This document shows positions 1-12,539 of a DNA stretch of 64,000 nt, one piece after another. The stretch spans positions 119,206,080 to 119,270,079 of the forward strand of contig NC_082684.1 of NCBI RefSeq assembly GCF_949987515.2, written 5' to 3'. The position numbers and the translations under genes are program-made. Numbering within the stretch: the first letter of the stretch is position 1; each line of letters begins with the position of its first letter. The notes below the pieces were generated by a model. It ran no database searches and was not told the origin of the DNA. It worked only from the letters and a program-made list of their open reading frames with translations. Origin of the DNA: Delphinus delphis. Taxonomy: Eukaryota > Chordata > Mammalia > Artiodactyla > Delphinidae.

Positions 1-3000
1 ACAATGTTTTCTGTGGGTTTGTCATATATGGCCTTTATTATGTTGAGGTAGGTTCCTTCTTTGCCTACTTTCTGGAGAGTTTTTTTCATAAATGGATGTT
101 GAATTTTGTGGAAAGCTTTTCCTGCATCTGTTGAGATTATCATGTGGTTTTTTCCTTCAGTTTGTTAATGTGGTGTATCACACTGATTTGCGTATATCGA
201 AGAATTCTTGCATTCCTGGGATAAACCCAACTTGATCCTGGTGTATGGTCCTTTTAATGTGCTGTTGGATTCTGTTTGCTAGTATTTTGTTGCAGATTAT
301 TGCATCTATGTTCATCAGTGATATTGGCCTGTAGTTTTCTTATTTTGTGACATCTTTGTTTTTGGTATCAGGGTGATGGTGCCTCGTAGAATGAGTTCGG
401 GAGCATTCCTCCCTCTGTCCTATATTGGAAGAGTTTGAGAAGGATAGGTGTTAGCTCTTCTCTAAATGTTTGATAGAATTCACGTGTGAAGCCATCTGGT
501 CCTGGCCTTTTCTTTGTTGGAAGATTTTTAATCACTGTTTCAATTTTAGTGCTTGTGATCGGTCTGTTCATATTTTCTATTTCTTCCTGTTTCAGTCTTG
601 GAAGGTTGTGCTTTTCTAAGAATTTGTCCATTTCTTCCAGGTTCTCCATTTTATTGGTGTATAGTTGCTTGTAGTAATCTCTCATGATCCTTTGTATTTC
701 TACAGTGTCAGTTGTTAGTTCTCCATTTTCATTTCTATTTCTATTTATTTGAGTCTTCTCCCTTTTTTTCTTGATGAGTCTGGCTAATGGTTTATCAATT
801 TTGTTTATCTTCCCAAATAACCAGCTTTTAGTTTTATTGATCTTTGCTATCGTTTCCTTCATTTCTTTTTCATTTATTTCTGAACTGATCTTTAGGATTT
901 CTTTCCTTCTCTAACTTTGGGGGGTTTTTTGTTCTTCTTTCTCTAATTGCTTTAGGTGTAAGGTTAGGTTGTTTATTTGAGATTTTTCTTGTTTCTTGAG
1001 GTAGCATTGTATTGCTGTAAGCTTCCCTCTTAGAACCGCTTTCGCTGCATCCCATAGGTTCATCTTGTTTTCATCGTCATTTGTTTGTAGGTATTTTTTG
1101 ATTTCCTCTTTGATTTCTTAAGTGATCTCTTCGTTATTTAGTAGCATATTGTTTAGCCTCCATGTGTTTTTATTTTTTACATTTTTTTCCTGTAATTGAT
1201 ATCTAGTCTCATAGCGTTGTGGTCGGAAAAGATGATACGATTTCTATTTTCTTAAATTTACCGAGGCTTGATTTGTGACCCACGATATGATCTATGCTGG
1301 AGAATGTTCCATGAGCACTTGTGAAGAAATTGTATTCTGTTGTTTTTGGATGGAATGTCCTGTAAATATCAGTTAAGTCCATCCTGTCTAATGTGTTATT
1401 TAAAGCTTGTGTTTCCTTATTTATTCTCTGTTTGGTTGATCTGTCCATTGGTGAAAGTCGGGTGTTAAAGTCCCCTAGTATTATTGTTTTAGTGTCGATT
1501 TTCCCTTTTATGGCTGTTAGCACTTGCCTTCTGTATTGAGGTGCTCCTATGTTGGGTGCATAAATATTTACAATTGTTATATCTTCTTCTTGGATTGATC
1601 CCTTGATCATTATGTAGTGTCCTTTGTCTCTTGTAATAGTCTTTATTTTAAAGTCTGTTTTGTCTGATATGAGAATTGCTACTCCAGCTTTCTTTTGATT
1701 TCCATTTGCATGGAATTTCTTTTTCCATCCCCTCACTTTCAGTCTCTGTGTGTCCCTAGGTCTGAAGTGGGTCTCTTGTAGACAGCATTTATATGGTCTT
1801 GTTTTTGTATCCATTCAGCCAGTCTGTGTCTTTTGGTTGGAGCATTTAGTCCATTTACATTTAAGGTAATTATCGATATATATGTTCCTATTACCATTTT
1901 CTTAATTGTTTTGGGTTTGTTATTGTAGGGCTTTTCCTTCTATTGCATTTCCTGCCTGGAGAAATTCCTTTAACATTTGTTGTAAAGGTGGTTTGGTGGT
2001 GCTGAATTCTCTTAACTTTTTGCTTGTCTGTAAAGGTTTTAATTTCTCCTTCGAATCTGAAAGAGATGCTTGCTAGGTAGAGTAATCTTGGTTTTAGGTT
2101 TTTCCCTTTCATCACTTTAAGTATATCATGCCACTGCCTTCTGGCTGCAGAGTTTCTGCTAAAGATCAGCTGTTTACCTTATGGAAATTCCCTTGTATGT
2201 TATTTGTTGCTTTTCCCTTGCTGGTTTTAATATATTTTCTTTGTATTTAATTTTTGATAGTTTGATTAATATACGTCTTGGCATGTTTGTCCTTAGATTT
2301 ATTCTGATGGGATTCTCTGCCCTTCCTGGACTTGATTTACTATTTCCTTTCCCATGTTAGGGAAGTGTTCAACTATAATCTCTTCAAGTATTTTCTCAGA
2401 CCCTTTCTTTTTCTCTTGTTCTTCTGGGATTCCTATAATTCGAATGTTGGTGCATTTAATGTGGTCCCAGAGGTCTCAGACTGTCCTCAATTCTTTTCAT
2501 TCTTTTTTCTTTATTCTGCTGTGCAGCAGTTACTTCCATTATTTTATCTTCCAGGTCACTTATCCGTTCTTCTGCCTCAGATATTCTGCTGTTGATTCCT
2601 TCTAGAGAATTTTTTAATTTCATTTTTTGTGGTGTTCATCGTTGTTTGTGTGCTCTTTAGTTCTTCTAGGTCCTTGTTAAATGTTTCTTGTATTTCCTTC
2701 ATTCTTTTGCCAAGATATTGGATCATCTTTACTGTCATCATTCTGAATTCTTTTTCACGTAGACTCCCTGTTTGCTCTTCATTTGTTTGGTCTGGTGGGT
2801 TTTTCCTTGCTCCTTCATGTGCAGCATATTTCTCTGTCTTCTCTCTTTGTTTAACTTACTGTGTTTGGGGTCTCCTTTTCACAGGCTGCAGGTTCGTAGT
2901 TCCCATTGTTTTTGGTGTCTGCCTCTAGTGGTGAGGTTGGTTCAGTGGCTTGTGAAGGCTTCCTGGTGGAGGGGACTGGTGTCTGTGTTCTGGTGGGTGG

Positions 3001-4770
3001 GGCTGGACCTTGTCTTTCTGGTGGGCAGGGCTGCATCCGGTGGTGTGTTTCAGGGTGTCTGTGAACTCAGTATGATTTTAGGCAGCTTCTCTGCTAATGG
3101 GTAGGGTTGTGTTCTTGTTTTGCTAGTTGTTTGGCATGGGGCGCCCAGTACTGGATCTTGCTTGCCATTGGGTGGAGTTGGGTCTTAGTGTTGAGACGGA
3201 GATCTCTGGGAGAGCTCTCAGCGATTGATATTATGTGGGGCTGGGAGGTGTCTGGTGGTCCAGTGTCCTGGATTTGGCTCTCCCACCTTAGAGGTTCAGG
3301 GCTGACACTCAGCCAGAGCACTAGGACCCTGTTAGCTACATGGCTCAGAAGAAAAGGAAGAAGAAAAAGGAAGAAGAAAGTAAAATTTTTTAAAAATATA
3401 GAAAAAATAATAAAATTTTGAAAAATAAATTTTAAAACATTAAAAAAAGAGAGCAACTAAACCAATAAACAAATCCACCAATGATAACAAGCGCTAAAAA
3501 CTAAACTACGATAAACATAAAAATCAGAAACAAATCAGCCGCAGACTGCAAACCTCAAGTCTACAGTTGCTCCCAAGTCCACCGCCTCAAATTTGGGAAC
3601 ATTCGTTGTTTATTCAGGTATTCCACAGATGTAGGCTTAATCAAGTTGATTGTGGGGATTTAATTCGCTGCTCCTGAGGCTGCTCGGAGAAATTTCCCTT
3701 TCTCTTCTTTGTTTGCACAGCTACTGGGGTTCAGCTTTGGTTTTGGCCCTGTGTCTGCATGTAGGTTGCCCTCAGGCATCTGTTCCCCGCCCAGACAGGA
3801 GGGGTTCAAACAGCGGCTGATTAGGCTTCTCTTGCTCTTTCAGGCAGGGGAGAGGGAGGGGTACAGTAGTTGTAATTGGAATGCGGGGCAATCCTACAGC
3901 AGTAGAAGCCGATGTGCCATTGCAACAGCCTGAGGCGTGCCATGTATTCTCCGAGGGAAGTTGTCCCTGGATCTCGGGACCCTGGCAGTGGCGGGCTGTG
4001 CAGGCTCTCAGGGGGTGGGGGTGGCAGTGGCAGCAGCGTTAGCGTTCCATGCCCGTCTCTGTGGTCCAAGCTGATCGCCGCAGCTCGCGTCAGTCTCTGG
4101 AGCTCACTTACGTGGTGCTCTGCCTTTTCTGGGCACATGGGGAAGGAATCTTCTCTCCTCACACATCCTGAAACAATGGTCTCTTGCCTCTTCAGCAGGT
4201 CCAGACATTTTCCCTGACTCCCTCCTGGCTAGTTGTGGCTCAGTAGCCCCCTTCAGGCAGTCTTCACACAGCCAACCCCAGTCTACTCCCTGGGGTCTGA
4301 CCTCTGAAGCCCGAGCCTCAGCTCCCAGCCCCCACCCGCCCCAGCAGGTGAGCAGACACGCATCTCAGGCTGGTGAGTGCTGGTCGGCACAGATCCTTTG
4401 TGCGGGAATCTCTCCACTTTGCCCTCTGTACCCCTGTTGCTGTGCTCTCCTCTGTGGCTCCTAAGCTTCCCCCCTGCCCACCCCCTGTCTTCACCAGTGA
4501 AGGGGCTTCCTAGTGTGTGGAAACATTTCCTCCTTCACAGCTCCCTCCCAGAGGTGCAGGTCTTGTCCCTATTCTTTTGTCTCTGCTTTTTCTTTTTTCT
4601 TTTGCCCTTCCCAGGTACGTGGGGAATTTTTTGCCCTTTGGGAAGTCTGAGGTCTTCTGCCAGCATTCTGGCAGTAGGTGTTCTGTAGGAGTTGTTCCAC
4701 ATGTAGATGTATTTTTAATATATTTGTGGGGAGGAAGGTATCTCCACATCTTACTGCTCTCCCATCCTGA
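1..4770 (-). mobile_element. LINE-1, 5' half with full 5' UTR, ORF1 remnant and start of ORF2
   Basis: Read on the minus strand, this is a LINE-1 whose 5' end lies near 4770 and whose 3' half runs off the left edge of the window. From right to left it has a GC-rich 5' UTR (about 4770-3000), a broken ORF1 (about 2850-1950), and ORF2 from an ATG at 1897-1895. The ORF2 part encodes the endonuclease, including the QETHFRPRD and GDFN motifs near 1770 and 1480, and the start of the reverse transcriptase, with an [12 protein letters not shown] segment at about 120-75. Several stops and frameshifts interrupt both frames, so it is not an active source element. The 5' end begins with a sequence resembling the usual LINE-1 start, but its ATGGC core reads ATGGG. 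The same family recurs on the + strand at about 41760-47322. A target-site duplication cannot be tested because the 3' end is outside the window. Confidence 0.93.
1209..1897 (-). pseudogene. LINE-1 ORF2 endonuclease region, broken
   Basis: This is the N-terminal apurinic/apyrimidinic-like endonuclease of LINE-1 ORF2, which nicks target DNA for target-primed reverse transcription. An open stretch of about 200 codons (1814-1209) carries the catalytic ETH and GDFN signatures and an SSIDHIVGHKSS stretch. Normal ORF2 continues for roughly 1,270 residues, but here the frame is interrupted downstream and resumes only in pieces, for example 862-368, which holds the start of the reverse transcriptase. 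It is a retrotransposon relic inside a MEF2A intron and not a host gene. Confidence 0.9.
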
Positions 4771-4903
4771 AGGTCCCGTGTCTGTTGATTCTCATGACTG
4801 TTTTATCAGTGAATATCAGAACCTAGTAGAGTGCTGTCAGTAATATTTGTTGGATTAAAGGGGAAAAAAAGGATAAAGGTAAATGAAATCATTTTTACAG
4901 TTT

Positions 4904-4958
<55 letters not shown>

Positions 4959-5455
4959 TAGTGAAGAACCAAGAGCCAGGGCTTTGAAGATATACTTTCC
5001 TGATTTCACAGTACTCCAAGAGCCAACTTTGTCAAAGTGTTCATTTATATGTGGAGTTCTGCAACAGAATTACATTATCCCTGTGGGTAAAATGAGACTG
5101 TTGGGCTGCCTAGTATCTAGCTCCCGGAAGACAAGGGCCCCAAAACTGTTTGTTTTGGGTGGTGTTGGGGAGAAGTATCATTACCATTTGCTGACACCTT
5201 TGCCATCAAACTTGGGTATATACTGGGTAAGACCTTAAAATTCAAAGAAACCATAGCTTGAACATCACACATTTCTAACTGAGATAGATATGGATAAGGT
5301 CATAGAAGAACTGGGGAAGGAGTCTGAAAGCAGTGCCTACAACCACATGCACAAGAAGTGTGCTCTCTTTCCAGTAGTTTAAGTGGTTCCTGATCGCAGT
5401 CCTCTATCCAGTCTCCCTTTTGTTTGTTGACTGATTAATGCAGTCTGAACTAACA
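4771..5455. other. Intron stretch without gene, holding a compound dinucleotide repeat
   Basis: Between the LINE-1 5' end and the MIR element I see no exon, splice pair or recognisable transposon. The only structure is the CA/GA repeat at 4908-4958, listed separately. Confidence 0.5.
4908..4958. repeat. Compound microsatellite (AC)n(GA)n
   Basis: An uninterrupted AC run (4908-4940) is followed directly by a GA run (4941-4958). Such compound dinucleotide tracts are usually length-polymorphic. It lies 138 bp beyond the LINE-1 5' end. Confidence 0.95.
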
Positions 5456-5640
5456 CAGTGTAGTGGAAAGACCACTAGACTGGACATCAGAAGACTTTTA
5501 TTCTAGTCCCAGTACTGCCACTTAATAGCTGTGTGATGTGGTGGGGTTGGGGGGTGAGAACTTGGATCTCTCCTAAATTTAATCTTCTCCTCTATAAAGG
5601 TAGGAGGTGAACTAGATGATCACAAAGGTAACATTTAGTT
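5456..5640 (+). mobile_element. MIR SINE
   Basis: The segment has the MIR core arrangement: a tRNA-like left part, then a 'CTGCCACTTAATAGCTGTGTGA' type block at about 5514-5535, then a 'cctctataaaggtaggaggt' type block. MIRs are ancient mammalian tRNA-derived SINEs. Divergence is high, so the exact ends are approximate. Confidence 0.7.
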
Positions 5641-5699
5641 TTCTATTCAACAGCTATTTTAATATAATTTTTTGAGCACATATAATCTCAAGATTCCAT

Positions 5700-8070
5700 T
5701 GTGCCTCAAAATTTAGACTCAGTGGACAAATTTCGAGAAAAATATAGTTTAACAAAATGGAATCAGGAAAGATATAGAAAATCTGAGTAGTCTTATTGTC
5801 AAGTTTACCAGAGAGAAACTCCAAATCCAGATGACTTTGTTAAGAAGTACTAGCAGAATTTTAAAGAAGAAATAACGCCAATATTTCACAAACTCTTCCG
5901 GAGAATAGAAAAAGAGGGAGCTCTCTTTATATGAAGCTAGTCTAATCTTGATAGCAAAACAACAAGGAGAGTTCTAAAAAGAAGAATCAGAAGTCAGTCT
6001 CACTGAATGTAAGTGCAAAACTCCTAAACATAATATTAGTTGACTTTTTTTTGAGTTCACAAATTTTTTTTATCAGAGACATTTTTATTTTCACATTAAG
6101 TCATTTTCTCCGTTGCTTGGGCACACATCTAGACTATCAGCCTGCCTTGCATTGGAGTGGTCTTGTGACTGAGTTGGCCAATGGAATGTTAATAGAAGTG
6201 TTTCATGCTACTTCCAGGCCTGATCTGTAAAATACCTTCCACGTGATCATCATACTCTCTCTTCTCTGTTTGTCAGCCAGCTGCAGAGAATCCAGATGGG
6301 AACTCTTGAGATCTCATGTGGAACCAAAAGAAAAATGACTGGGCTCTGAATAGTTTCACCTAAGGCTCTCTGAGATAAGAAACATCCTCATTAGCCTTTG
6401 TGTGAATAAGAAACTTTCATTGTGTTAGGCCACAGAGACATGTGTTTGTTAAAGCATCTAACATCACTTATGCTAACTAATACAGAAATTAAATCCAGCA
6501 ATATATAAAAGTCATACACATTATGACTAAGTTGGATTTATCCCAGAAATGCAGGGTTGACTTAACAGAGTATCCTAATATCATGGACTGGAAGTCTCAA
6601 TATTGTATATGTCAGTGCTACATGAATAATCCATATAGAGTCAAGTAATGCCTGTGAAAATTCCAAGGAATTAATTTTTTTAATAATTCAAAAACTAATT
6701 CTGAAATATATAGGGAAATTCAAGGGGAAAAGACACTCTGAAGAACAGTAAGATGAGAAGCTTTGCATTACAATATATTGCGACTAATTTTATAGCTACA
6801 GTAATGAAGATACTGTGGCATTGGCATGAATGCCAAACATATCAATGAAGTAATAGCTCAGAAACCATGCACATATATAGATAATTGTGGTATCACAAAT
6901 CAAACGGGGAAAACACAAACTCTTGAAGCAGTGTTGCTGGGACAGTTGGTTACAGATACATGGGAAAACTGTGAAAGTGAACCTACATCATATCTTACAC
7001 AAAATCTACCGCCAGGAAGATTATACACCTAAATGTGAAAGGCAAAATTATAACACTTTTAGAATATATAGGAGAATATCTTCATGATTTTGAGGTAGGG
7101 AAGGATTTCTTATACGAGACATAAACATTACTACCGTAAAGGATAACTGTAAAGGGACAAAAGTATAAATTTGGTTTTATTAAGGTTAAGAACCTGTTTT
7201 CATCCAAAGACAAGTGTTAAACATGCCACACAATAGGGAAGGATTTTTACAATACATAAAATTAACAAAGAATTTATGTTGATTACAAATAAAAGAATGA
7301 CTCTAAAGTAATAAGAAAAAGACAACTCAATAGAAAAATTGGCAAAGTACTAGAACACTTGGCACTTCACAAAAGAGAAAATCTGAATGGCCAGTAGTTA
7401 CGAAATGTGCTTCATTTGCTTGGTAATCAAGGGAATGCAAGTTAAATCCTCATTGCAGGTAGAAATATACATTGATACAACTACTTTAAAAAAGAGTTTT
7501 GCATTTTCTAGTTACAAACTTACGATTCTGCTCCTAAGAATGTACCCTAGAGAAATGTGTGCAGATACGCAGTAGACTATGCAGAAATGTGCATTTTGAC
7601 ATTTTCATGATAGCCAAAATATTGAAGCAACTCCAATGTCTATCTGTAATAGAATGGATAAAGTTTTTTTCCCATATAATACAACATTTAATAAAAATGT
7701 ATAAACTGTAACTATATGCCACCCTATGGATGTAATAAACATAAAGTATAATGAAGGAGGCCAGACAAAATAATACATTGCATATATTACATTCACATGA
7801 TATTTAAAAAGCAAAGCTAAATTATAGTTTTAGGGATATGTATATGGTAAACCTATAGAGAAAGTACAGATAGTTAACATCACAGATTTAAGATGGTATT
7901 ACCTATAGAGGAGAGAGGGGAGGGTTATGTGATTGAGGGAGATATATAGGGTCTGGTTTATTTTTTGATCTGATTAGAATTACTATTGTTCACTTTATAA
8001 TTGTTGAATTTTATATAAATTTTGATGCACCTTTCTTTATGTATGTCCAGTTTTAAAAATTAAATGTTTT
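5700..8070 (+). mobile_element. Old LINE-1 ORF2 / 3' region, interrupted
   Basis: Degraded LINE-1 reverse-transcriptase-region sequence begins around 5700, with an 'accagagagaaactccaaatccagatg' type block near 5810. It is interrupted at about 6040-6485 and resumes at about 6486, where 'ggatttatcccagaaatgcagg' type sequence appears near 6534. It then runs through the C-terminal ORF2 region to an AT-rich 3' end near 8070. No long open frame survives. The longest apparent frame (6826-7032) is a chance remnant. Confidence 0.75.
6040..6485. mobile_element. Unidentified interspersed element nested in the old LINE-1
   Basis: LINE-1 similarity breaks off near 6040 and resumes near 6486. The intervening 445 bp has the look of a common mammalian interspersed repeat, with 'cacattggagtggtc...gccaatgg' style blocks around 6150-6185 and a 'ctaactaatacag' end. 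I could not name the family. It inserted after the LINE-1 was in place. Confidence 0.45.
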
Positions 8071-9400
8071 TGTGTGTTTTTAAAGTGTCTAGGAAGAATA
8101 AGAAGTATCTTTCAAAATTGAAAATTTATTAAAAATGGGGAAAAGGAGAACTTTTCATTAAAAAAAGTTCTAAAGTCCAGTTTAAGTTCCTTGGAACTCA
8201 AGACATATTATTCCTTTATTTTACAAGCACTCATTTATTCCTTATAAGCTAGAGCTGACAGATTATCCATTCAGCCGGTGTTTATGGAGCTGCTTAGCTG
8301 CTTCACAGAAATGAGATAGGTGGGTGGTGATATTGTAGATTGGTTCAGTTGATGAGGTCATCGTGCATTTTAAAACTATGCGTATATACCTTTTGAGTAC
8401 TTTTAATTCCCTAGTTTCACTTCTAAGTGCTATGATTATTATTGGTATGGAATGGAATTTGACAATTGTCATTATAAAATTGAGCATATGTTAAAGTATA
8501 TTTCAGTTCTTGATTGATGTTAAAAATGCAGTCTGACAGGGGCCCTGGTAAACACTCAGGCAGTATAGACTCCTGAATCCAAAATTCAGTATCATATCTC
8601 AAGATTCCAGAAAATGCCAGTCCTCTGGGATTTTTATCAGTTTTTATTTCAGATTCCATGTGATGTAAATATTTATTTAAACATATTTACAATGAAAAAT
8701 ATCCTGAATACTAGATTTCTTCACTCTGTAAACAAACACCAGAGTATAGTGTATGTATATGTATTAGTGCATATATATTTATTGATATATATATATATAT
8801 ACACACACACGTGTGTGTGTATATATAATTTCCATGGAGAATAAATGTGTCTGAAATTTTAAATGTTATTTTTTGCTGATGACAGAATATAAGCTGAAAG
8901 AAATCTATTTAAAATTAGCTGCCTCTGCCTAATTTATAATCCATATTGAAATATGTTTGTTTTTTAAGTTTATTGTGTAAAAAAAAAACCTGGCTATACT
9001 TAGAAAAAAAGTCTAAACAGCATTGTTCTTGCCTTCTCAAGTTTCTTTTCCCTATCTCCTTTCTACTTTTCCCTTACTCTTTCTATCTCCAGTTTCACCA
9101 ACAGATTTAGTAATGTAGACTAGAAAATGAGAGGCAAATGTTCAGGGCCTGCCAAGCAGTGTTTTTAAATATACCCAGAATTCCAGAATTCTAAAAGTGT
9201 TTCCTTGAACTTGAAAGATAAGGTTGCTAAAACTTTATAAGTAGAACAGTAGAACACATGACTTTAAAGATCGTTGTTTGAGTCAGTTTTCTCCAGGTTA
9301 GGGATCTTTTCTGGATGCTAGGTTGTGGAGGCATTAGCCAGACTTGTTTGGGGACTTAGATGATTTAGACAGATAAGGAGACTTAACTCATGACTCAAAG
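8071..9400. other. Intron stretch without gene
   Basis: I see no exon or named repeat. The stretch holds a 34-bp perfect palindrome at 8794-8827, listed separately, and otherwise AT-rich unique-looking DNA. Confidence 0.45.
8785..8827. repeat. Alternating purine-pyrimidine tract with perfect 34-bp palindrome
   Basis: A (TA)n tract runs into (AC)5, then (GT)5, then (AT)n. Positions 8794-8827 are a perfect inverted repeat with 17-nt arms and no spacer. The whole tract from 8785 to 8827 alternates purine and pyrimidine. Such DNA can extrude a cruciform or adopt Z-DNA when supercoiled. It probably arose by microsatellite expansion. Confidence 0.9.
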
Positions 9401-11390
9401 AATTGTGACAGTTTTTTTTTTTTAATCAAGGTTCTTTGATTATAAGGAATAGAAATTCAGTTAAAGTAGCTCAAACCAAAGGGGGACTTATTGAAAGAAT
9501 ATAGGCAGATTGCACCCAAGGCAGGAAGCAATACCTGCCTCCTCAAGGCTGGAAATCAGGAACTCCATCTCAAGATCTACATGGTCCCTCATCTCTGCCA
9601 CCATGGCTAGTTTGCAAGAGACTCTCCTGAAGGCACAACTGATGGTCTTCATGTAAAAATTGATGTTCTGGGTTCTTACCTAATTACCCATTTTTGTAAC
9701 CAGAACATAATTCCCAAATTTAAAAAAGCTTCAATTATGATACTGTCTTACTGATACTTTCAGTAGGAGAGGAGATTTGGTGAGCTGTGGACACTTATCT
9801 CAGTGCTAACATAATTTTTTTTTTTTTTTAAACTGGGTTGATCCTCGATAGATGTCATGGAGTTTCCCTTAATTAAGAAAAGTCAAGCTTTTGGTTTTTA
9901 GATTTCCAGCTTTATACTTCAGCCTTCTGTGTTCAAAATAAGATCCAGAATCAGAATCTTTGGCTCTTAGTTGATTATAGCTAACTGTACATTCAAAATA
10001 AGAAGTCTTCTTGCACTACCAATTCTAATCTTTCCTATCCAAAAACCCACTGGAGAATATCCCAGCAGCTTTCAGAGTATAGGCTATTGTAAGTTAAACT
10101 TATATATGAAATTATACATATGAAATGGTATTTTTGTAGTTCAGAAGCAGTCAACTATCAAGGATTTCTGTGGATCAACCTAGTTCAAACTAATGTTTCT
10201 GGATTGCCTTATTATTTAAGTATATTATAACAAATCCATAATTTTATGTTTTAGAAGACACCTGAAATAACATCAGAGACCATCCTGATCTCTCCTTTGC
10301 TATGTTTTTTTTTATTGTGCAAGTATTAATAAATACTTATTTCATGTGTGTGTAGCACCTTGTTTGTCTAGACTCGGAAAATGTAAAGCAATCTAGACTT
10401 TGGTCTTTGATTTGAAAGTTCATAAATTAGTTCAAGAATACAGAAAATATATGAAAGATAAGTAAATACAATGTTGCCTGTATTACACGAATGCTCTATA
10501 GAGTAAGTGCTCTTAAAATTTCAGCCTAGGAAGCAGCAGGGGAAGAAAATTTCATGGAAAGATGGAGTTCAAACTAGGCCATAGTGAGCTATAAAATAGT
10601 CATACAAATAAGAGAGAAGACAGGGTTTCAAACAAGTGGGGTGACATCAGTGAAGGGATTTTTGTGCCTGTTAGGACAATAATTTTGACCACTTTGTCTG
10701 GGTCAGGTTTCAGGAAGCATAAAAATGGGGAAGGAAAAAAAAAAGTAAGAGACTGTTAGGTGACTTGCAGTTAGGCTAAGGAACTTTGATTTTGTACTCT
10801 ACATCTGTTATTTCAGGAGGGATGTAAGATGTATAAAACTACTAGGGTTCAGGGAGAAAATAATGGAAATTATATTTCATCCTAAGATATGGCATGTTAA
10901 TATTTGAAAAGATTGACATTCATGCATATAATTTTTTCATTGTATGCATATATTGGGGGCTGTGCGTGAAATATTTTTACAGATGGGGTGGATAATCTAG
11001 AAAGTTTAGAGGCTACTGCTTTTAGATCACAGAGAGCCATCAAAGATCTAAAACAAAGGTGACAAGTACAAAGGATTGAGGAGAACTGAATCTGTAACAA
11101 TTTAAGGGACAAATGAGAAGAGAGAGAAAAGAGAAGGAGGATATATAGTCAGTGGAAATGGAAATAATAATCTACAAAATCTGGAATTCCATGTTAATGT
11201 GGGGAGAGAACAAAGAGTGAACAGCAAGATTGCTTGCTGTGTTGACTAGAATAGCTAAGTCCAAAAAGGGGATCTATTTAATAAAAGATAATGAGTTCCA
11301 TCTTGGTTAAACTGAAATAGAGATATTAGCCAAATTTCCAAATGAAAATGTACAGTAGTCAGTTGGGACTGTAGGTCTTCAAAGTTTCAG
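9401..11390. other. Intron stretch without gene
   Basis: No exon is visible. Poly(T) runs near 9413 and 9810 suggest minus-strand retroposon tails. The segment around 10500-10870 ('gggatgtaagatgtataaaac', 'ttaggctaaggaactttgattttg') resembles an ancient interspersed repeat also seen at about 54600-55330, but I cannot assign the family. Confidence 0.35.
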
Positions 11391-11790
11391 ATTAGATTTG
11401 GAAGAAGGTATAAAATCATTACTCTCATTCAACTATAAAGTGAACATGTGTCAAATATTTTAATTAATTAATGAGTGAACCAGTAAGATGTCACAGCCAG
11501 TTCAAAGAACTCAGAATACCACACATCAGTAAAGAATGCTGAAATGAATTTTTTTGGGTTGGCCAAAAAGTTCTTTCCGGTTTTTCTGTAAGATGTTATG
11601 GAAAAAGCCGAACAAACTTTTTGGCCAACCCAATACAGGGGGAAGCAAAAATTGGTCAGTATCCACAATGTGATAATCAGTGACATTCCACAGAAAACAA
11701 TTTCTGTGAACAGGAATTATTTGCAGTTACTGTGAGTTTTCTGATACTTTTAAACTGATATCCATCTCTACAGAATTGTAAAATAACCTA
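11391..11790. repeat. Diverged local duplication, copy 1
   Basis: The block starting 'ctataaagtgaacatg' at about 11434 matches a block at about 12585 ('ctataaaatgaacatg') in order and spacing. The match continues to a shared 'ctacagaattgtaaaata' / 'ctacagagttgtaaaata' block at about 11769 and 12859. Copy 1 contains the mariner MITE at 11554-11633, which copy 2 lacks. Confidence 0.6.
11554..11633. mobile_element. 80-bp mariner-derived MITE, near-perfect hairpin
   Basis: Left arm TTGGGTTGGCCAAAAAGTT (11554-11572) is the exact reverse complement of the right arm (11615-11633). The interior is also largely palindromic, apart from a few mismatches. This is the short internally deleted form of the Tc1/mariner element common in cetartiodactyls. 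It encodes no transposase and would have been moved in trans. The right flank begins TA, as expected for mariner target duplication, but the left flank has lost it. A transcript through it would fold into a single long stem, the structure that gave rise to the ruminant miR-2284/2285 microRNA family. Confidence 0.85.
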
Positions 11791-12539
11791 GTCAAAGAAT
11801 AAAGATGGATGTAACCTAAATGGAAGTTCTAGCCAGGATACCCACTAAATTTCAGTTTTTTAATGTTTTTCCTTAAGTTGGTATAGAAATCTTAAATTTA
11901 AGAGCCTTTCTACCTATGGGGTCTTTAATCAGTAGGTAGAAGTCTTTAAGTTACTCTTCATTTGGGTAAAACTGATTTAATTAATACCAAAACCAAAAAG
12001 AAAACATCCTCTTACTTGTAAGTTTAATTTGGGCGTATCCAGCTCAGAAAGTTTAGATGTCATGTAGGGATCCCTTCTCCCTGGAAATGCTTACAGGCAA
12101 AACATTACCTACTCTTCCCCAACAGCTTGAATTTTACTTTGGAACTCGTTAGCTTCAGATGGAGAGGAACCCTGTTTCAAGAGATTGTGGGGTTTGCAGT
12201 TTTAGATGGTTACACTCTTAATACTGTGATATGAATAATATTTCATTTATGAATTGTCACAAAAATTAAGGATTATTGTCCTTCTTGAAGAGAATTGAAA
12301 GGTCATAATCCTTCTCTGATCATATTTCCTTAATTTTTGATACCATAATAAATTAGTACAGATTATTAATCAGACAATTAAATATTTTCAAAAATTTTAA
12401 ATAACAAACAGCACATTGCTTTTTTCTTTAAAAACCGATATACAATCCAATACTAAGTTCTAACAAGAGCAGACTTTCCCCCTGAGTTTGGATCTGCTAT
12501 GAATCACGAGTCAAGGGTGGTTTCACTCTTACAACTGTT

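Noticed and set aside
368..1814. Open frames of 164 and 201 codons on the minus strand as genes
   Set aside because: Both are fragments of LINE-1 ORF2 within one continuous element.
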